Positions 8,414 to 16,326 are shown, numbered from the stretch's first letter. The stretch is DNA of 38,066 nt from an uncultured Agathobaculum sp. (GCF_944380975.1 NZ_CALWJK010000020.1:1-38066); one strand, 5' to 3'. Notes: generated by a model from the sequence alone, not told the origin. Program-made: numbers and translations.

Positions 8414-9550
8414 ATGCAATTTCGGCATCCCCGTGCGGTGGCGCTTTTGTTCGCCGGGGTTTTGATTGGTACGCAAGCGGCATTTTGGTTGCTGCCGCGG
8501 CGTTCTTTTTCGCAAAACGAGAAGCGTGTGCTGGCGCAGAAGCCTGTTATCAGTGCAGAGGGCATCGCGGACGGCAGCCTGTTTCAGGACGTGGAACAGT
8601 ATCTGTCCGATCATTTCCCGGGACGAGATGGATGGGTGGGCGCAAATGCTTATCTGGAGCAGGCAGAGGGACGGGGCGCTGCGGGCAGTATTATCTCCGG
8701 TGCAGATGGATGGCTGTTTCCCGCGCCGCTTTCGGACGACAGACAGATCTTGTAGGACAATATGCAGGCAATCACCGCGTTTGCGCAGGCGCAATCCGTG
8801 CCGGTTTATCTGATGGTGATTCCGACCGCGGGCGCAGTGGTGGAGGACAAGCTGCCCGCTTTGCATCTGGATTACCCGGATGCAGATATGCTGGAGCAGG
8901 CGCGGCGCATCGCGGGCGACAGCCTGCAATGGCTGGACGTGATGGAAGATTTTAGCACTGCAGAAGAGAGGGACAAACTCTATTATCGTACCGACCACCA
9001 CTGGACAACCGAGGGCGCTTATCGTGCATACTGTCTGCTGATGCAGGAGATGAGGGAGCCAGCCGTCTCACGCGACGCTTTTTCGGTGGAGCGGGTGTCG
9101 GATTTTTACGGCACTTCGTACTCCAAAAGCGGCCTGTGGCTGACGCCGCCGGATGAGATCGAACTGTGGACCGATCCGGATTTGCAAGCGGTAATCAGCG
9201 TGCATGACGGCAACCGTCGGGAGCCGATTGTGCAGCAGGGCATGCTGTTTCGGGAATATCTCAGCGAGGCGGATAAATATCCGGTATTCTTGAGCGGCAA
9301 TCATGCGCGCATCCATATTGAAACCAACGCGGATAGTGACAAGCGGCTGCTGGTGGTAAAGGATTCCTATGCTCATGCACTTGCTCCTTTCCTTGCGGAG
9401 GAATATCGCACGATCGACTTGATCGACCTGCGGTATTTCAAGCGGCAGACGGTTTCGGATTGGATGCAGGAGCATCCGGTCGATGAAGTCCTGTTTGTCT
9501 ATGGTTTGAGCAGTCTAGCAGAGGACAAAAATCTGCAATGGCTGGCATAA
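8414..9550 (+). pseudogene. DHHW/AlgJ-like acylation partner protein with an in-frame amber codon
   Basis: The frame starts at ATG 8414 (AAAGGAG nine bases upstream) with one N-terminal membrane anchor. It runs 377 codons apart from a TAG at 8753-8755 (codon 114, between DDRQIL and DNMQAI). Downstream are VIPTAGA and the family signature YYRTDHHWTTEGAY, then KDSYAHALAPFL, matching the SGNH-like fold of DHHW/AlgJ/AlgX proteins. These accept the acyl group from the MBOAT protein and pass it to the glycan. The stop separates the membrane anchor from the catalytic part, so without readthrough the cassette would lose its extracellular transferase. An ATG at 8762 could restart, but lacks a clear ribosome site. 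Confidence 0.85.
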
Positions 9551-9558
9551 TTTAAATG

Positions 9559-9596
9559 AAAAAGCCGATGTGCAATTGACTGCACATCGGCTTTTT
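9559..9596. terminator. bidirectional intrinsic terminator
   Basis: A 16-bp perfect stem (AAAAAGCCGATGTGCA / TGCACATCGGCTTTTT) lies between the convergent DHHW gene and bilS. It has A/T runs on both sides, so it can end both transcripts. Confidence 0.92.
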
Positions 9597-9608
9597 CAAG
9601 TAGCAGGC

Positions 9609-10094
9609 TTATCGACGGAGTGCCATCTCCCGCAGATGCTCCAGGTCAGCCGCATCCGGATGGGACAGCGCGGCATCGAAGTTGTCGAGCATGGCCTGAC
9701 GGCGCGGGCTGTTCTCCATGGCTTCGTAGCGGGCGCGGACAGTCGCAGGCATTTTACCCTGACACATGTAGCTGCCGCATACGGTCGCGCCATCCGGCAG
9801 GTTCTGACGTGCGGCGGACAGGATTTTGTCGAAATATTCCGGCGCGCCGCCGAAGCCCGCCGTGCCGAACAGAAATACCTCCTGCGTGGTCACACGCGAG
9901 AGAAATGCAGCGGTGTCTGCGTCGCAGGTGCCCTTGTCCGTCCAGAAGCCGACATAGATGCGTTCGGCGCGCAGGGCTTCGTCGCTTGACGTGCCGAAAT
10001 ACAGGCAGTCATCGGCAGGCAGGGTATCGCGGAGGGTTTCAGCCAGCAGGCGGGTGTTGCCGGTCTTGCTGCTGTAAACGATTGCGTAAGTCAT
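9609..10094 (-). CDS. bilS: BilS-type flavodoxin
   Basis: A 161-residue flavodoxin-like protein. The phosphate loop for FMN is SSKTGNTRLLA at residues 8-18, and later loops (FGTAGFGG) match the flavodoxin fold. In bilirubin-reducing gut bacteria a flavodoxin gene accompanies bilR and is thought to support the reductase, presumably as an electron carrier. Here it begins inside the bilR stop (ATGA at 10091-10094), so translation is coupled. Naming follows the operon context; the flavodoxin fold itself is clear. Confidence 0.85.
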   Translation of the reverse strand: MTYAIVYSSKTGNTRLLAETLRDTLPADDCLYFGTSSDEALRAERIYVGFWTDKGTCDADTAAFLSRVTTQEVFLFGTAGFGGAPEYFDKILSAARQNLPDGATVCGSYMCQGKMPATVRARYEAMENSPRRQAMLDNFDAALSHPDAADLEHLREMALRR

Positions 10095-11203
10095 GCGTTT
10101 TCCTTCCTTTCATAGATGCAATGTACGCCTTGGTGGGCCATCATGCCGCCAAGGCATTTTTTGTTGCAGCGCACACAGCGCCGAATTTCGTTTGCATGGC
10201 CGGAGCAAACCTTGCGCGGCCAGTCCGGATCGGCAATCAGCTGGCGACTCATGGCCGCGCAATCAATGCGGCCAGAGGCAAGCTGCTGCTCGATGAAGTC
10301 CGGCTGCGTCAGTCCGCCGACACCGCAGATGGGCAGCTTCGTCAGCTGCCGTACCGCGTCGCAGAACGGCAGAAAGCAGCCTTCTGCGTGGAAATATGGA
10401 TGATTGGCAGGCGGAATGGTGTCGGTCAGTTCGCCGTGGTTCGCCAGCGTGACATGAAAGCTGGTCACGCCTGCCTGCTCGAGCAGTAGGACGAATACGG
10501 GAAGCTCCTCCTGCAATACGCCAGCGTTGCCATAGTGCGGATTTTCCTGCCGCACGGCCAGCTTGTAGTCGATCGGCAGATCAGGCAGGCGGCGGCGCAC
10601 TGCCTTGACAGCCTCAACAGCGAAACGCGCGCGGTTTTCCGGGCTGCCGCCGTATTCATCCGTGCGGTGGTTGTATACGGTTGAGCTGAAGCTGCCGCAC
10701 ATGCGGTCGCCGTGAATTTGCACCATGTCGAAGCCTGCTTTGTACGCGAGCACGGCAGCGTCCCCGAAGGCATCCGTGATTTCGTGAATCTTGCGTACCG
10801 GCAAATTGGTGATATACGGCCCGACCTGTTCATTCAGCAGCGGGCGCAGGTCGGCCATGCTGATGCGCTTGGTGAGCACACCCGGGATGTACTTGAGCAT
10901 GGCTTTGATATTGGAATCTGACTGGTGCAGCTGCGCACACAGCAGGCAACCCTCAGCATGCACGGTTTCGGCAATGCGCTGATAGAGGGCGAAGCCCTTT
11001 TTGGTGTAAAGCGACGGGCCGAAGCCGTGCTTCAGCACCGGCACATCGCCCAGAATAATCATCGCGCAGCCGCCCGCGGCGATAGCGCGATAGCGGGCGA
11101 TTAGTTCGTCCTCGGACAGACCCATCGAGGTGGGGGCAAAAATGATGCGGTTTTTCAGGGTCAGCCCGCCGTAGTTTACCGGGCTGTTTATCGTCTCGTA
11201 CAT
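10091..11203 (-). CDS. bilR: bilirubin reductase BilR (old-yellow-enzyme family)
   Basis: A 370-residue TIM-barrel flavin oxidoreductase. It lacks the C-terminal FAD/NAD domains of 2,4-dienoyl-CoA reductases. Where ordinary family members have HGAHGYL, this protein has H164-G165-D166-R167, the signature I recall for gut bilirubin reductases (Asp166/Arg167). Other barrel features are KNRIIFAPT, NHRTDEYGGS and CGVGG. Cys343, Cys346, Cys350 and Cys362 form a CxxCx3C...C set suited to an iron-sulfur cluster. The expected reaction is reduction of bilirubin toward urobilinogen in the anaerobic gut. The start overlaps the bilQ end by 16 bases and has only a weak, distant AGGAAG, suggesting translational coupling. 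Function is inferred by motif and synteny. Confidence 0.88.
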   Translation of the reverse strand: MYETINSPVNYGGLTLKNRIIFAPTSMGLSEDELIARYRAIAAGGCAMIILGDVPVLKHGFGPSLYTKKGFALYQRIAETVHAEGCLLCAQLHQSDSNIKAMLKYIPGVLTKRISMADLRPLLNEQVGPYITNLPVRKIHEITDAFGDAAVLAYKAGFDMVQIHGDRMCGSFSSTVYNHRTDEYGGSPENRARFAVEAVKAVRRRLPDLPIDYKLAVRQENPHYGNAGVLQEELPVFVLLLEQAGVTSFHVTLANHGELTDTIPPANHPYFHAEGCFLPFCDAVRQLTKLPICGVGGLTQPDFIEQQLASGRIDCAAMSRQLIADPDWPRKVCSGHANEIRRCVRCNKKCLGGMMAHQGVHCIYERKENA

Positions 11204-11616
11204 AGCTTGGTATTCGCTTCCTTTTCTTTGACTTTGGCGAGCAGCGCCAGTAGCTGTGCGCGTTCCTGTTCGCTCAGCGGCTGCAGCACATCGTTGTCCC
11301 AGTCAAAAAACACTTGATGACTGGTTTCAAACGCCTGCATGCCCTTTTCGCTCAGGGTCAGGCGATAGGCACGGCCCTGTTTTTCCCGCAGGAAGAAACC
11401 GTCCTCCACCAGCCGCAGTGTGCTGCGCTGGCAGTAGCCCCAGTCCAGACCGAGTGCGTTCGTCAGTTCGGCCTGTGTGCAGCCCGGATGGCGGCCGACA
11501 TAGAGCAGCGGATACAGTAGTCCCTGGCTCAGCCCGATCTGCTCAAGCACATGCGCAGTATAGGCGGTGAAGCTGCGGGACAGCACCGTGGAATAATAGG
11601 CTAAGGTATTGACCAT
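11188..11616 (-). CDS. bilQ: MarR-family regulator BilQ
   Basis: A 142-residue winged-helix protein of the MarR fold. N-terminal dimerisation helices are followed by a helix-turn-helix (about residues 50-73: TQAELTNALGL, CQRSTLRLVEDG) and a wing containing REKQGRAYRLTLSEKG. It is the first gene of the bilQ-bilR-bilS operon. Two identical-type palindromes cover its own promoter, so it is very likely an autorepressor relieved by a ligand, perhaps a tetrapyrrole (inference). The start at 11616 is preceded by AAAGGAG. Confidence 0.85.
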   Translation of the reverse strand: MVNTLAYYSTVLSRSFTAYTAHVLEQIGLSQGLLYPLLYVGRHPGCTQAELTNALGLDWGYCQRSTLRLVEDGFFLREKQGRAYRLTLSEKGMQAFETSHQVFFDWDNDVLQPLSEQERAQLLALLAKVKEKEANTKLCTRR

Positions 11617-11633
11617 CAGGAATATACTCCTTT

Positions 11634-11648
11634 CTTGACTTTGTCAAG
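11634..11648. promoter_or_regulatory. MarR-type operator, proximal copy
   Basis: A perfect palindrome, CTTGAC-TTT-GTCAAG. It overlaps the -10 and probable start point of the bil promoter and is the reverse complement of the distal copy, 28 bp away centre to centre. Confidence 0.8.
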
Positions 11649-11675
11649 TATAAGCCTAAGACTTGACAAAGTCAA
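11647..11675 (-). promoter_or_regulatory. bilQRS promoter
   Basis: On the minus strand TTGACT (11675-11670), a 17-bp spacer and TATACT (11652-11647) lie 31 bp before the bilQ start and are embedded in the two operators. Confidence 0.85.
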
Positions 11676-11676
11676 G
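11662..11676. promoter_or_regulatory. MarR-type operator, distal copy
   Basis: A perfect palindrome, CTTGAC-AAA-GTCAAG. It contains the -35 of the bil promoter, so a dimer bound here would block RNA polymerase. Confidence 0.8.
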
Positions 11677-11729
11677 TATGAATTACGGAATTTTCATTTT
11701 GTTCACAAAGGGGGAATGTGCGTTGTGGC

Positions 11730-11758
11730 TTGACAGCTGCCGCTGCGCGCGGTATAAT
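11730..11758 (+). promoter_or_regulatory. consensus sigma-A promoter of the antiporter
   Basis: TTGACA at 11730-11735, a 17-bp spacer and TATAAT at 11753-11758: a perfect match on both boxes. Transcription should begin near 11765, exactly at the start of the riboswitch. Confidence 0.93.
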
Positions 11759-11764
11759 ACCATC

Positions 11765-11858
11765 CGAGGGAATGAAGTGCTCCCGTGGCATAAGAGCCAA
11801 AACCGCTGATAAAGCTGATGACTTCTGCAAATTGTTTGCAGGGTTATCAGCTTTTTTT
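11765..11858 (+). promoter_or_regulatory. fluoride riboswitch (crcB motif) with terminator
   Basis: The leader has the fluoride-aptamer layout. P1 is GGGA (11768-11771) with UCCC (11781-11784). The P1 loop GAAGU (11774-11778) can form the pseudoknot with ACUUC (11821-11825). The conserved tail is AAAACC-GCU...AGC-UGAUGACUUCU (11799-11827). A small extra hairpin (GGC/GCC) sits between. Overlapping the aptamer's 3' part is a terminator: AAAGCTGATGAC (11811-11822) with GTTATCAGCTTT (11843-11854) and T7 (11852-11858). Fluoride binding would hold the aptamer and prevent the terminator, switching the antiporter on. The expression platform and family are established knowledge; the match is by eye. 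Confidence 0.85.
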
Positions 11859-11892
11859 GTGCCTGCAAACGGGAAACAAGGAGGAAAATACG

Positions 11893-13095
11893 ATGTTAAC
11901 AAGTCTTGCCCTGATTTTTCTGGTAGGGATGAGCTTGGGATGGATCGTCACCCGGCTGCGGCTGCCCAGTCTGCTGGGCATGCTGCTGACCGGCATCCTG
12001 CTCGGGCCGTATGTGCTCAACCTGCTGGACGCGTCCATTTTGGGCATCTCTGCTGACCTACGTCAGCTCGCACTTATCATTATCTTGACGCGCGCAGGAC
12101 TGTCGCTCAATCTGGAAGATTTGAAAAAAGTGGGCCGTCCGGCGGTGCTGCTGTGCTTTGTACCCGCCTGCTTTGAAATGATGGGTATGATCCTGCTCGC
12201 ACCGCGGCTGCTCGGTATTTCGGTGCTGGATGCCGCTATCATGGGCGCGGTAGTGGCGGCGGTGTCGCCCGCCGTTATCGTGCCCAAAATGCTGCGGCTG
12301 ATGGAACTAGGGTACGGCGCGCGGCACAGCATCCCGCAGATGATTTTGGCGGGCGCATCGGTGGACGATGTGTTTGTTATTGTCATGTTTACCGCCTTTA
12401 CCGGTCTTGCGCAGGGTGGCACGGTATCGCCCGCGACGTTTGTGCAGATTCCGGTCTCGATTGTGACTGGCATTGCGTTCGGCCTGCTGGCGGGTGTCGC
12501 GTTCGGTGCGGTGTACCGCCGCATTCATGTGCGCGACTCGGTCAAGGTGGTCGTGCTGCTCAGCCTGTCGTTTCTGTTTGTCGCACTGGAAAACGCGCTC
12601 AAGGGCATCGTGCCGTTTTCCGGACTGCTCGCGGTGATGAGCTGCGGCATTGCAATCAACCGTCGCCGTCCCGAGCTGGCGGCGCGCCTGTCGGGCAAGT
12701 ATAACCGCCTGTGGGTTGCGGCTGAAGTGCTGCTGTTCGTGCTGGTCGGTGCGACGGTGGACATCGGCTATGCGGCAGCAGCGGGTGTTGCGGCCGTGCT
12801 GGTCGTGCTGGGCGCGCTGGTGTTCCGCATGGCGGGCGTGTTTGTTTGCCTGCTGCACACCGCGCTTGACCGAAAGGAGCGTCTGTTCTGCATGCTGGCT
12901 TACACGCCCAAGGCGACCGTACAGGCTGCAATTGGTTCGGTGCCGCTCTCGCTTGGTTTGGGCTGCGGACAGATCGTACTGACCGTGGCAGTACTTGCCA
13001 TCCTGATCACCGCGCCGCTCGGTGCGTTTGCGATCGACCTGACCTACCGCCGTCTGCTCGGGCAGGCGGATGCGCCGCAGGAAACCGCGGCATAA
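11893..13095 (+). CDS. cation:proton antiporter (CPA family), fluoride-riboswitch controlled
   Basis: A 400-residue polytopic membrane protein with about 12 hydrophobic segments. The CPA features are the N-terminal LGMLLTGILLGPYVL and ILTRAGLSLNLEDL segments, the discontinuous-helix region VVAAVSPAVIVPKM, and GASVDDVFVIVMF with paired aspartates. It would exchange Na+ (or K+) for H+. Antiporters are known members of fluoride-riboswitch regulons and are presumed to help cells under fluoride stress, either by moving ions with fluoride or by countering acid. The start at 11893 has AAGGAGG eight bases upstream. It is a single-gene transcription unit ending in a strong terminator. Confidence 0.9.
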   Translation: MLTSLALIFLVGMSLGWIVTRLRLPSLLGMLLTGILLGPYVLNLLDASILGISADLRQLALIIILTRAGLSLNLEDLKKVGRPAVLLCFVPACFEMMGMILLAPRLLGISVLDAAIMGAVVAAVSPAVIVPKMLRLMELGYGARHSIPQMILAGASVDDVFVIVMFTAFTGLAQGGTVSPATFVQIPVSIVTGIAFGLLAGVAFGAVYRRIHVRDSVKVVVLLSLSFLFVALENALKGIVPFSGLLAVMSCGIAINRRRPELAARLSGKYNRLWVAAEVLLFVLVGATVDIGYAAAAGVAAVLVVLGALVFRMAGVFVCLLHTALDRKERLFCMLAYTPKATVQAAIGSVPLSLGLGCGQIVLTVAVLAILITAPLGAFAIDLTYRRLLGQADAPQETAA

Positions 13096-13101
13096 CAACA
13101 G

Positions 13102-13139
13102 AAAAAGACGGCTTGAGCACTGCTCAAGCCGTCTTTTTT
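13102..13139. terminator. bidirectional intrinsic terminator
   Basis: A long stem (AAAAAGACGGCTTGAGC / GCTCAAGCCGTCTTTTT) with a 3-base loop, between the antiporter and the convergent acyl-adenylating gene. Its T-run reaches that gene's stop codon. Confidence 0.92.
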
Positions 13140-14748
13140 ATTGCTGCTGCACCTGCTGGCGCAGCTTATAGTGCATCAGTTTGCCGGTCGCTGTGTGCGG
13201 CAGCTCTTTGACAATATGGTAAATCCGGGGCCACTTATAAGAGGACAGCATCGGACTGTGTACGCAGTAGTCCTTGAGTTCCTCTACTGTCAGGCTCTCG
13301 TCCGACGGGACAACATACGCCGCGACCACCTCGCCGCGCAGCTGGTCAGGCACGCCGATGACCGCGCTTTCCGCAACCTTGGGGTGTTCGTTCAGCACTG
13401 CTTCGATCTGGGTGGGATAGATGTTTTCGCCCGCGGACACGATCATATCGTCCTTGCGGCCGGACACGGTGACAAATTCGTTTTCATCCCATACGCCCAC
13501 GTCGCCCGTGTACAGCCAGCCTTTGTAGAACTTCTGGGCGGTCATTTCCGGGTTGTTGAAGTAGCAGAACGCGCTTTTTGCAGGCGAAGAAATGATGATT
13601 TCGCCCGGCGTTTCGTTGTCATGCGGAACGGTTTCTTCCGGTTCGGCATGTGTGCCGTCCTCATGGATGGCGACTAGCCGCACCTCGTCATCCGTGCACG
13701 AGCGTCCGGCGGAGCCAGCCATTTCCGGCAGGTCGAACGGGCGCAGGAAGGTGTTCCAGAAGGTTTCGGTCGTGCCGTAGCCGTTGAAAATGTTGGGGGT
13801 CAAAAGCTGCATGTATTTTTCGCATGCGGCTTTTTCAAACGGTGCGCCCATCGTGACGATGCCGCGCAGCGCGGACAGGTCGGCGGGCGTGCGCTCCTGC
13901 GTGCGGGCGAGCATCGCAATGATGGTCGGCACACCAATCAGGAACGAGATCTGATACTTTTCAGCGTATTCCAGACAGCGCTTGGGAGCAAAGTCGCGCA
14001 GGATGACGACCTCACCGCCCGCGTACAGCGTCGGGCACGGTCCGCCCGAATGGATGCCGCCGCGGTGGAACCACGGGGTCATGTTCATCGTGCGGTCAGT
14101 CGGGCCAAGCGGAAAGTGCATCATTACATCGTGCGCGGACAGCACTTCGTTGATATTGTTGATCGGCACACCCTTGGGACGATTGGTCGTGCCCGAGGTG
14201 TAAAGCCGGGTGGTTTCATCGTAGATATGCGGCGCAAAGTCGATCGGGGGATCGGTTTCGGGCTGTGCGGCAGTGTAATCGTCATAGCGCACATGACCGT
14301 CGGGTGTCTGTGCGCCGCCCTTGTAGTCCACCATCACGACGCAGGCAGGCTTATGCTCGCACAGTTCGAGCGCCCCGCCGGAAAGTTCTCCGAATTCCGC
14401 ATCATAGATGAACGCCTTGGGGCGGCTGTCGTCGATCACGAGCGCAATTTCGCCTGCACCTTGGCGGTAGTTGACCGGACAGGCGATGGCGCCGATTTTA
14501 TGCGCTGCCAGATAGCAGAACACAAATTCGGGCGAGTTGAGCAGGGTGAACATCACCACGTCGTTTTTGCCCACACCGTCTGCGCGCAGCGCGTGCGCCA
14601 GTCGGTTGGCTTCGGCATTGAGTTGGGCATACGTCCAGCGACGGCCGGAGAGTGGGTCATGCAGCGCGGGACGGCTGCCAAAGCGGGAGACGTTGCGCAG
14701 AAAGCCGTTCAGATAGGTAAAACGTGTTTCAAACGTCTCGCGGAACAT
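13138..14748 (-). CDS. acyl-adenylating enzyme (acyl-CoA/ACP synthetase family)
   Basis: A 536-residue class I adenylate-forming enzyme. It shows the nucleotide motif LYTSGTTNRPKG, NGYGTTETFW, the hinge region YTGDVGVWDENEFVTVSGRKDDMI and the C-terminal lysine motif TATGKLMHYKL. It would activate a carboxylic acid as acyl-AMP and load it on CoA or a carrier protein. The nearest family in feel is fatty-acid-CoA ligase. The start is uncertain: ATG 14748 lacks a clear ribosome site, while TTG 14778 has GAGG upstream. It follows the ketoacyl synthase by a short gap (14 to 44 bp depending on start), so the two are co-transcribed. No carrier-protein gene is nearby. Confidence 0.85.
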   Translation of the reverse strand: MFRETFETRFTYLNGFLRNVSRFGSRPALHDPLSGRRWTYAQLNAEANRLAHALRADGVGKNDVVMFTLLNSPEFVFCYLAAHKIGAIACPVNYRQGAGEIALVIDDSRPKAFIYDAEFGELSGGALELCEHKPACVVMVDYKGGAQTPDGHVRYDDYTAAQPETDPPIDFAPHIYDETTRLYTSGTTNRPKGVPINNINEVLSAHDVMMHFPLGPTDRTMNMTPWFHRGGIHSGGPCPTLYAGGEVVILRDFAPKRCLEYAEKYQISFLIGVPTIIAMLARTQERTPADLSALRGIVTMGAPFEKAACEKYMQLLTPNIFNGYGTTETFWNTFLRPFDLPEMAGSAGRSCTDDEVRLVAIHEDGTHAEPEETVPHDNETPGEIIISSPAKSAFCYFNNPEMTAQKFYKGWLYTGDVGVWDENEFVTVSGRKDDMIVSAGENIYPTQIEAVLNEHPKVAESAVIGVPDQLRGEVVAAYVVPSDESLTVEELKDYCVHSPMLSSYKWPRIYHIVKELPHTATGKLMHYKLRQQVQQQ

Positions 14749-14791
14749 GGTGATATCATAGGTGTATTGGTTTTGCAAAGTGGGATTCGCC

Positions 14792-16027
14792 TCATTTCTG
14801 GTATTGGGACACGATAATGCTGGAGTTTTGGCCGCCGAAGCCCAAAGAATTGGACATAGCGGCGGAAATTTTGGCCGGACGCGCGGTGTTCGGTACATAA
14901 TCGAGGTCGCAGTCAGGGTCAGGGGTAGTCAGATGCAGCGTCGGCGGCAGCATGCCGGTCTGGATTGCCTTGATGCAGGCGATTGCTTCAGTCAGGCCAC
15001 CCGCGCCCATCAGGTGACCGGTCGCGGACTTGGTCGAGGACATCGGAGGCGCGGATTCGCGTCCACCGAATACAGTTTTGACCGCCAGTGTTTCGGCTTT
15101 GTCACCCAGCGGGGTAGAGGTGCCGTGTGCGTTGATATAACTGATGTCGGACGGCTGCATGCCGGCTTTTTTGAGCGCCAGCTGCATACAGCGGGCCGCG
15201 CCTGCACCGTCTGGGCAGGGAGCGGTGACATGGTGCGCATCCGAGGTGTTGGCGTAGCCTGCCAGCACGGCATGGATTTTCGCGCCGCGCGCCAGCGCGT
15301 GCTCTTCGGTTTCGATCAGCAGCGCGCCGCCGCCTTCGCCGATGACAAAGCCATCCCGCTCTGCGTCGAACGGACGACAGGCGGTTTCGGGGTCGTCGTT
15401 GCGGCGGGAGAGCGCCTTGGCCTGCGACAGACCGGACACAACGATCGGGCACAGGATGCTTTCACCGCCGACCGCGAGCACGGCATCCGCTTCGCCCGCG
15501 CGCAGCAGCATGGCGGCGGTCATGATCGCGTCGCCGCCCGCCGAGCAGGCGGTATTGAGCGTCAGGCTCGGCCCGCGGATGCCGCGCGCAATCGCAATCT
15601 GTGCGGCGGCGATGTTGCCGATGGTCATGGGCACAAAGCGAGGGCCGACGCGATGTCCCGCGTCGAAGGCGGCTTGCGTCTGCGCCACCGTGGTCACGCC
15701 GTCCATGGCTGTGCCCATGACAATGCCGATGCGGTCGGCCTCCGGCTCGATGGCAAGGCCGCTGTCTGTCAGCGCTTCCTGCGCTGCAACGAATGCGAAC
15801 TGCATGAATGGGTCCATCGTGCGTGCAAGGGTTTTGGGCATGTGGTCAGCGGGATCAAAGCCTTTTAACTCGGCTGCGATCTGCACTGGAAGGTCGGATG
15901 CGTCGAAGCGCGTGATCCGACCGATGCCGCAATGACCGGAAACCAGCGCCTCCCAGTAGGCAGAAACCCCGATGCCGATGGGCGTGACCGCCCCCATGCC
16001 TGTGATGACCAGTGTTTTCTCTTTCAT
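14792..16027 (-). CDS. beta-ketoacyl-ACP synthase (FabF-like), orphan
   Basis: A 411-residue thiolase-fold condensing enzyme of the KAS I/II type. The active-site Cys161 lies in NTACSAGG. The two histidines are His301 (NAHGTSTPLGDKAE) and His338 (SATGHLMGAGG), so all three catalytic residues are present. It would elongate an acyl chain with malonyl-ACP. The start at 16027 is chosen because GGGGAATACT precedes it; an ATG 12 bases upstream overlaps that site. It is not inside a fab cluster but is paired with an acyl-adenylating enzyme, suggesting a dedicated acyl product rather than housekeeping fatty-acid synthesis. Confidence 0.88.
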   Translation of the reverse strand: MKEKTLVITGMGAVTPIGIGVSAYWEALVSGHCGIGRITRFDASDLPVQIAAELKGFDPADHMPKTLARTMDPFMQFAFVAAQEALTDSGLAIEPEADRIGIVMGTAMDGVTTVAQTQAAFDAGHRVGPRFVPMTIGNIAAAQIAIARGIRGPSLTLNTACSAGGDAIMTAAMLLRAGEADAVLAVGGESILCPIVVSGLSQAKALSRRNDDPETACRPFDAERDGFVIGEGGGALLIETEEHALARGAKIHAVLAGYANTSDAHHVTAPCPDGAGAARCMQLALKKAGMQPSDISYINAHGTSTPLGDKAETLAVKTVFGGRESAPPMSSTKSATGHLMGAGGLTEAIACIKAIQTGMLPPTLHLTTPDPDCDLDYVPNTARPAKISAAMSNSLGFGGQNSSIIVSQYQK

Positions 16028-16129
16028 AGTATTCCCCATTTTATAGCAGGCTTCCAGCGGTTTCTTTCATGGCAGTTTTCTTCTGTGCATGTGTCCGAAA
16101 CTGTGGTTACCGTAGTATTATTCATATTT

Positions 16130-16135
16130 ATTATA
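16130..16135 (-). promoter_or_regulatory. -10 box of the ketoacyl synthase/ligase operon
   Basis: A perfect TATAAT on the minus strand, about 103 bp upstream of the synthase start. No good -35 is visible (TTTTAC at 17 bp), so activation by another factor is possible. Confidence 0.5.
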
Positions 16136-16300
16136 CCAGAAAGTGGTGAAAAGTAAAAGTGCATTTCGGATGTGGATTGCACATTATGTTGTGTTATGTA
16201 TGATGAATGTACATATATTCTGCATAAATAGGACGGATGATATACACGATGGCAAAAGGCGGAAGGCGTTTGTGAGAAAATTTTGTCACATATGTAAAAA
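16136..16300. other. intergenic stretch, no gene recognised
   Basis: A+T-rich, between the ketoacyl synthase promoter and the ABC operon terminator. A plus-strand TTGCAC-16-TATGAT could be a promoter, but nothing recognisable lies downstream of it before the terminator stem. Confidence 0.4.
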
Positions 16301-16326
16301 CGCAGATCGGAGAAATCCGATCTGCG
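16301..16326 (-). terminator. intrinsic terminator of the ABC operon
   Basis: An 11-bp perfect stem (CGCAGATCGGA / TCCGATCTGCG) with a GAAA-type loop. On the minus strand five T residues follow. It lies 33 bp after the permease stop. Confidence 0.9.

Noticed and set aside
1577-8755. General reassignment of TAG to an amino acid
   Set aside because: The GHKL kinase ends at TAG (27441-27443) directly before a terminator, and the repaired integrase frame also ends at TAG. TAG is therefore still a normal stop here; the two internal ambers are more likely mutations or errors.
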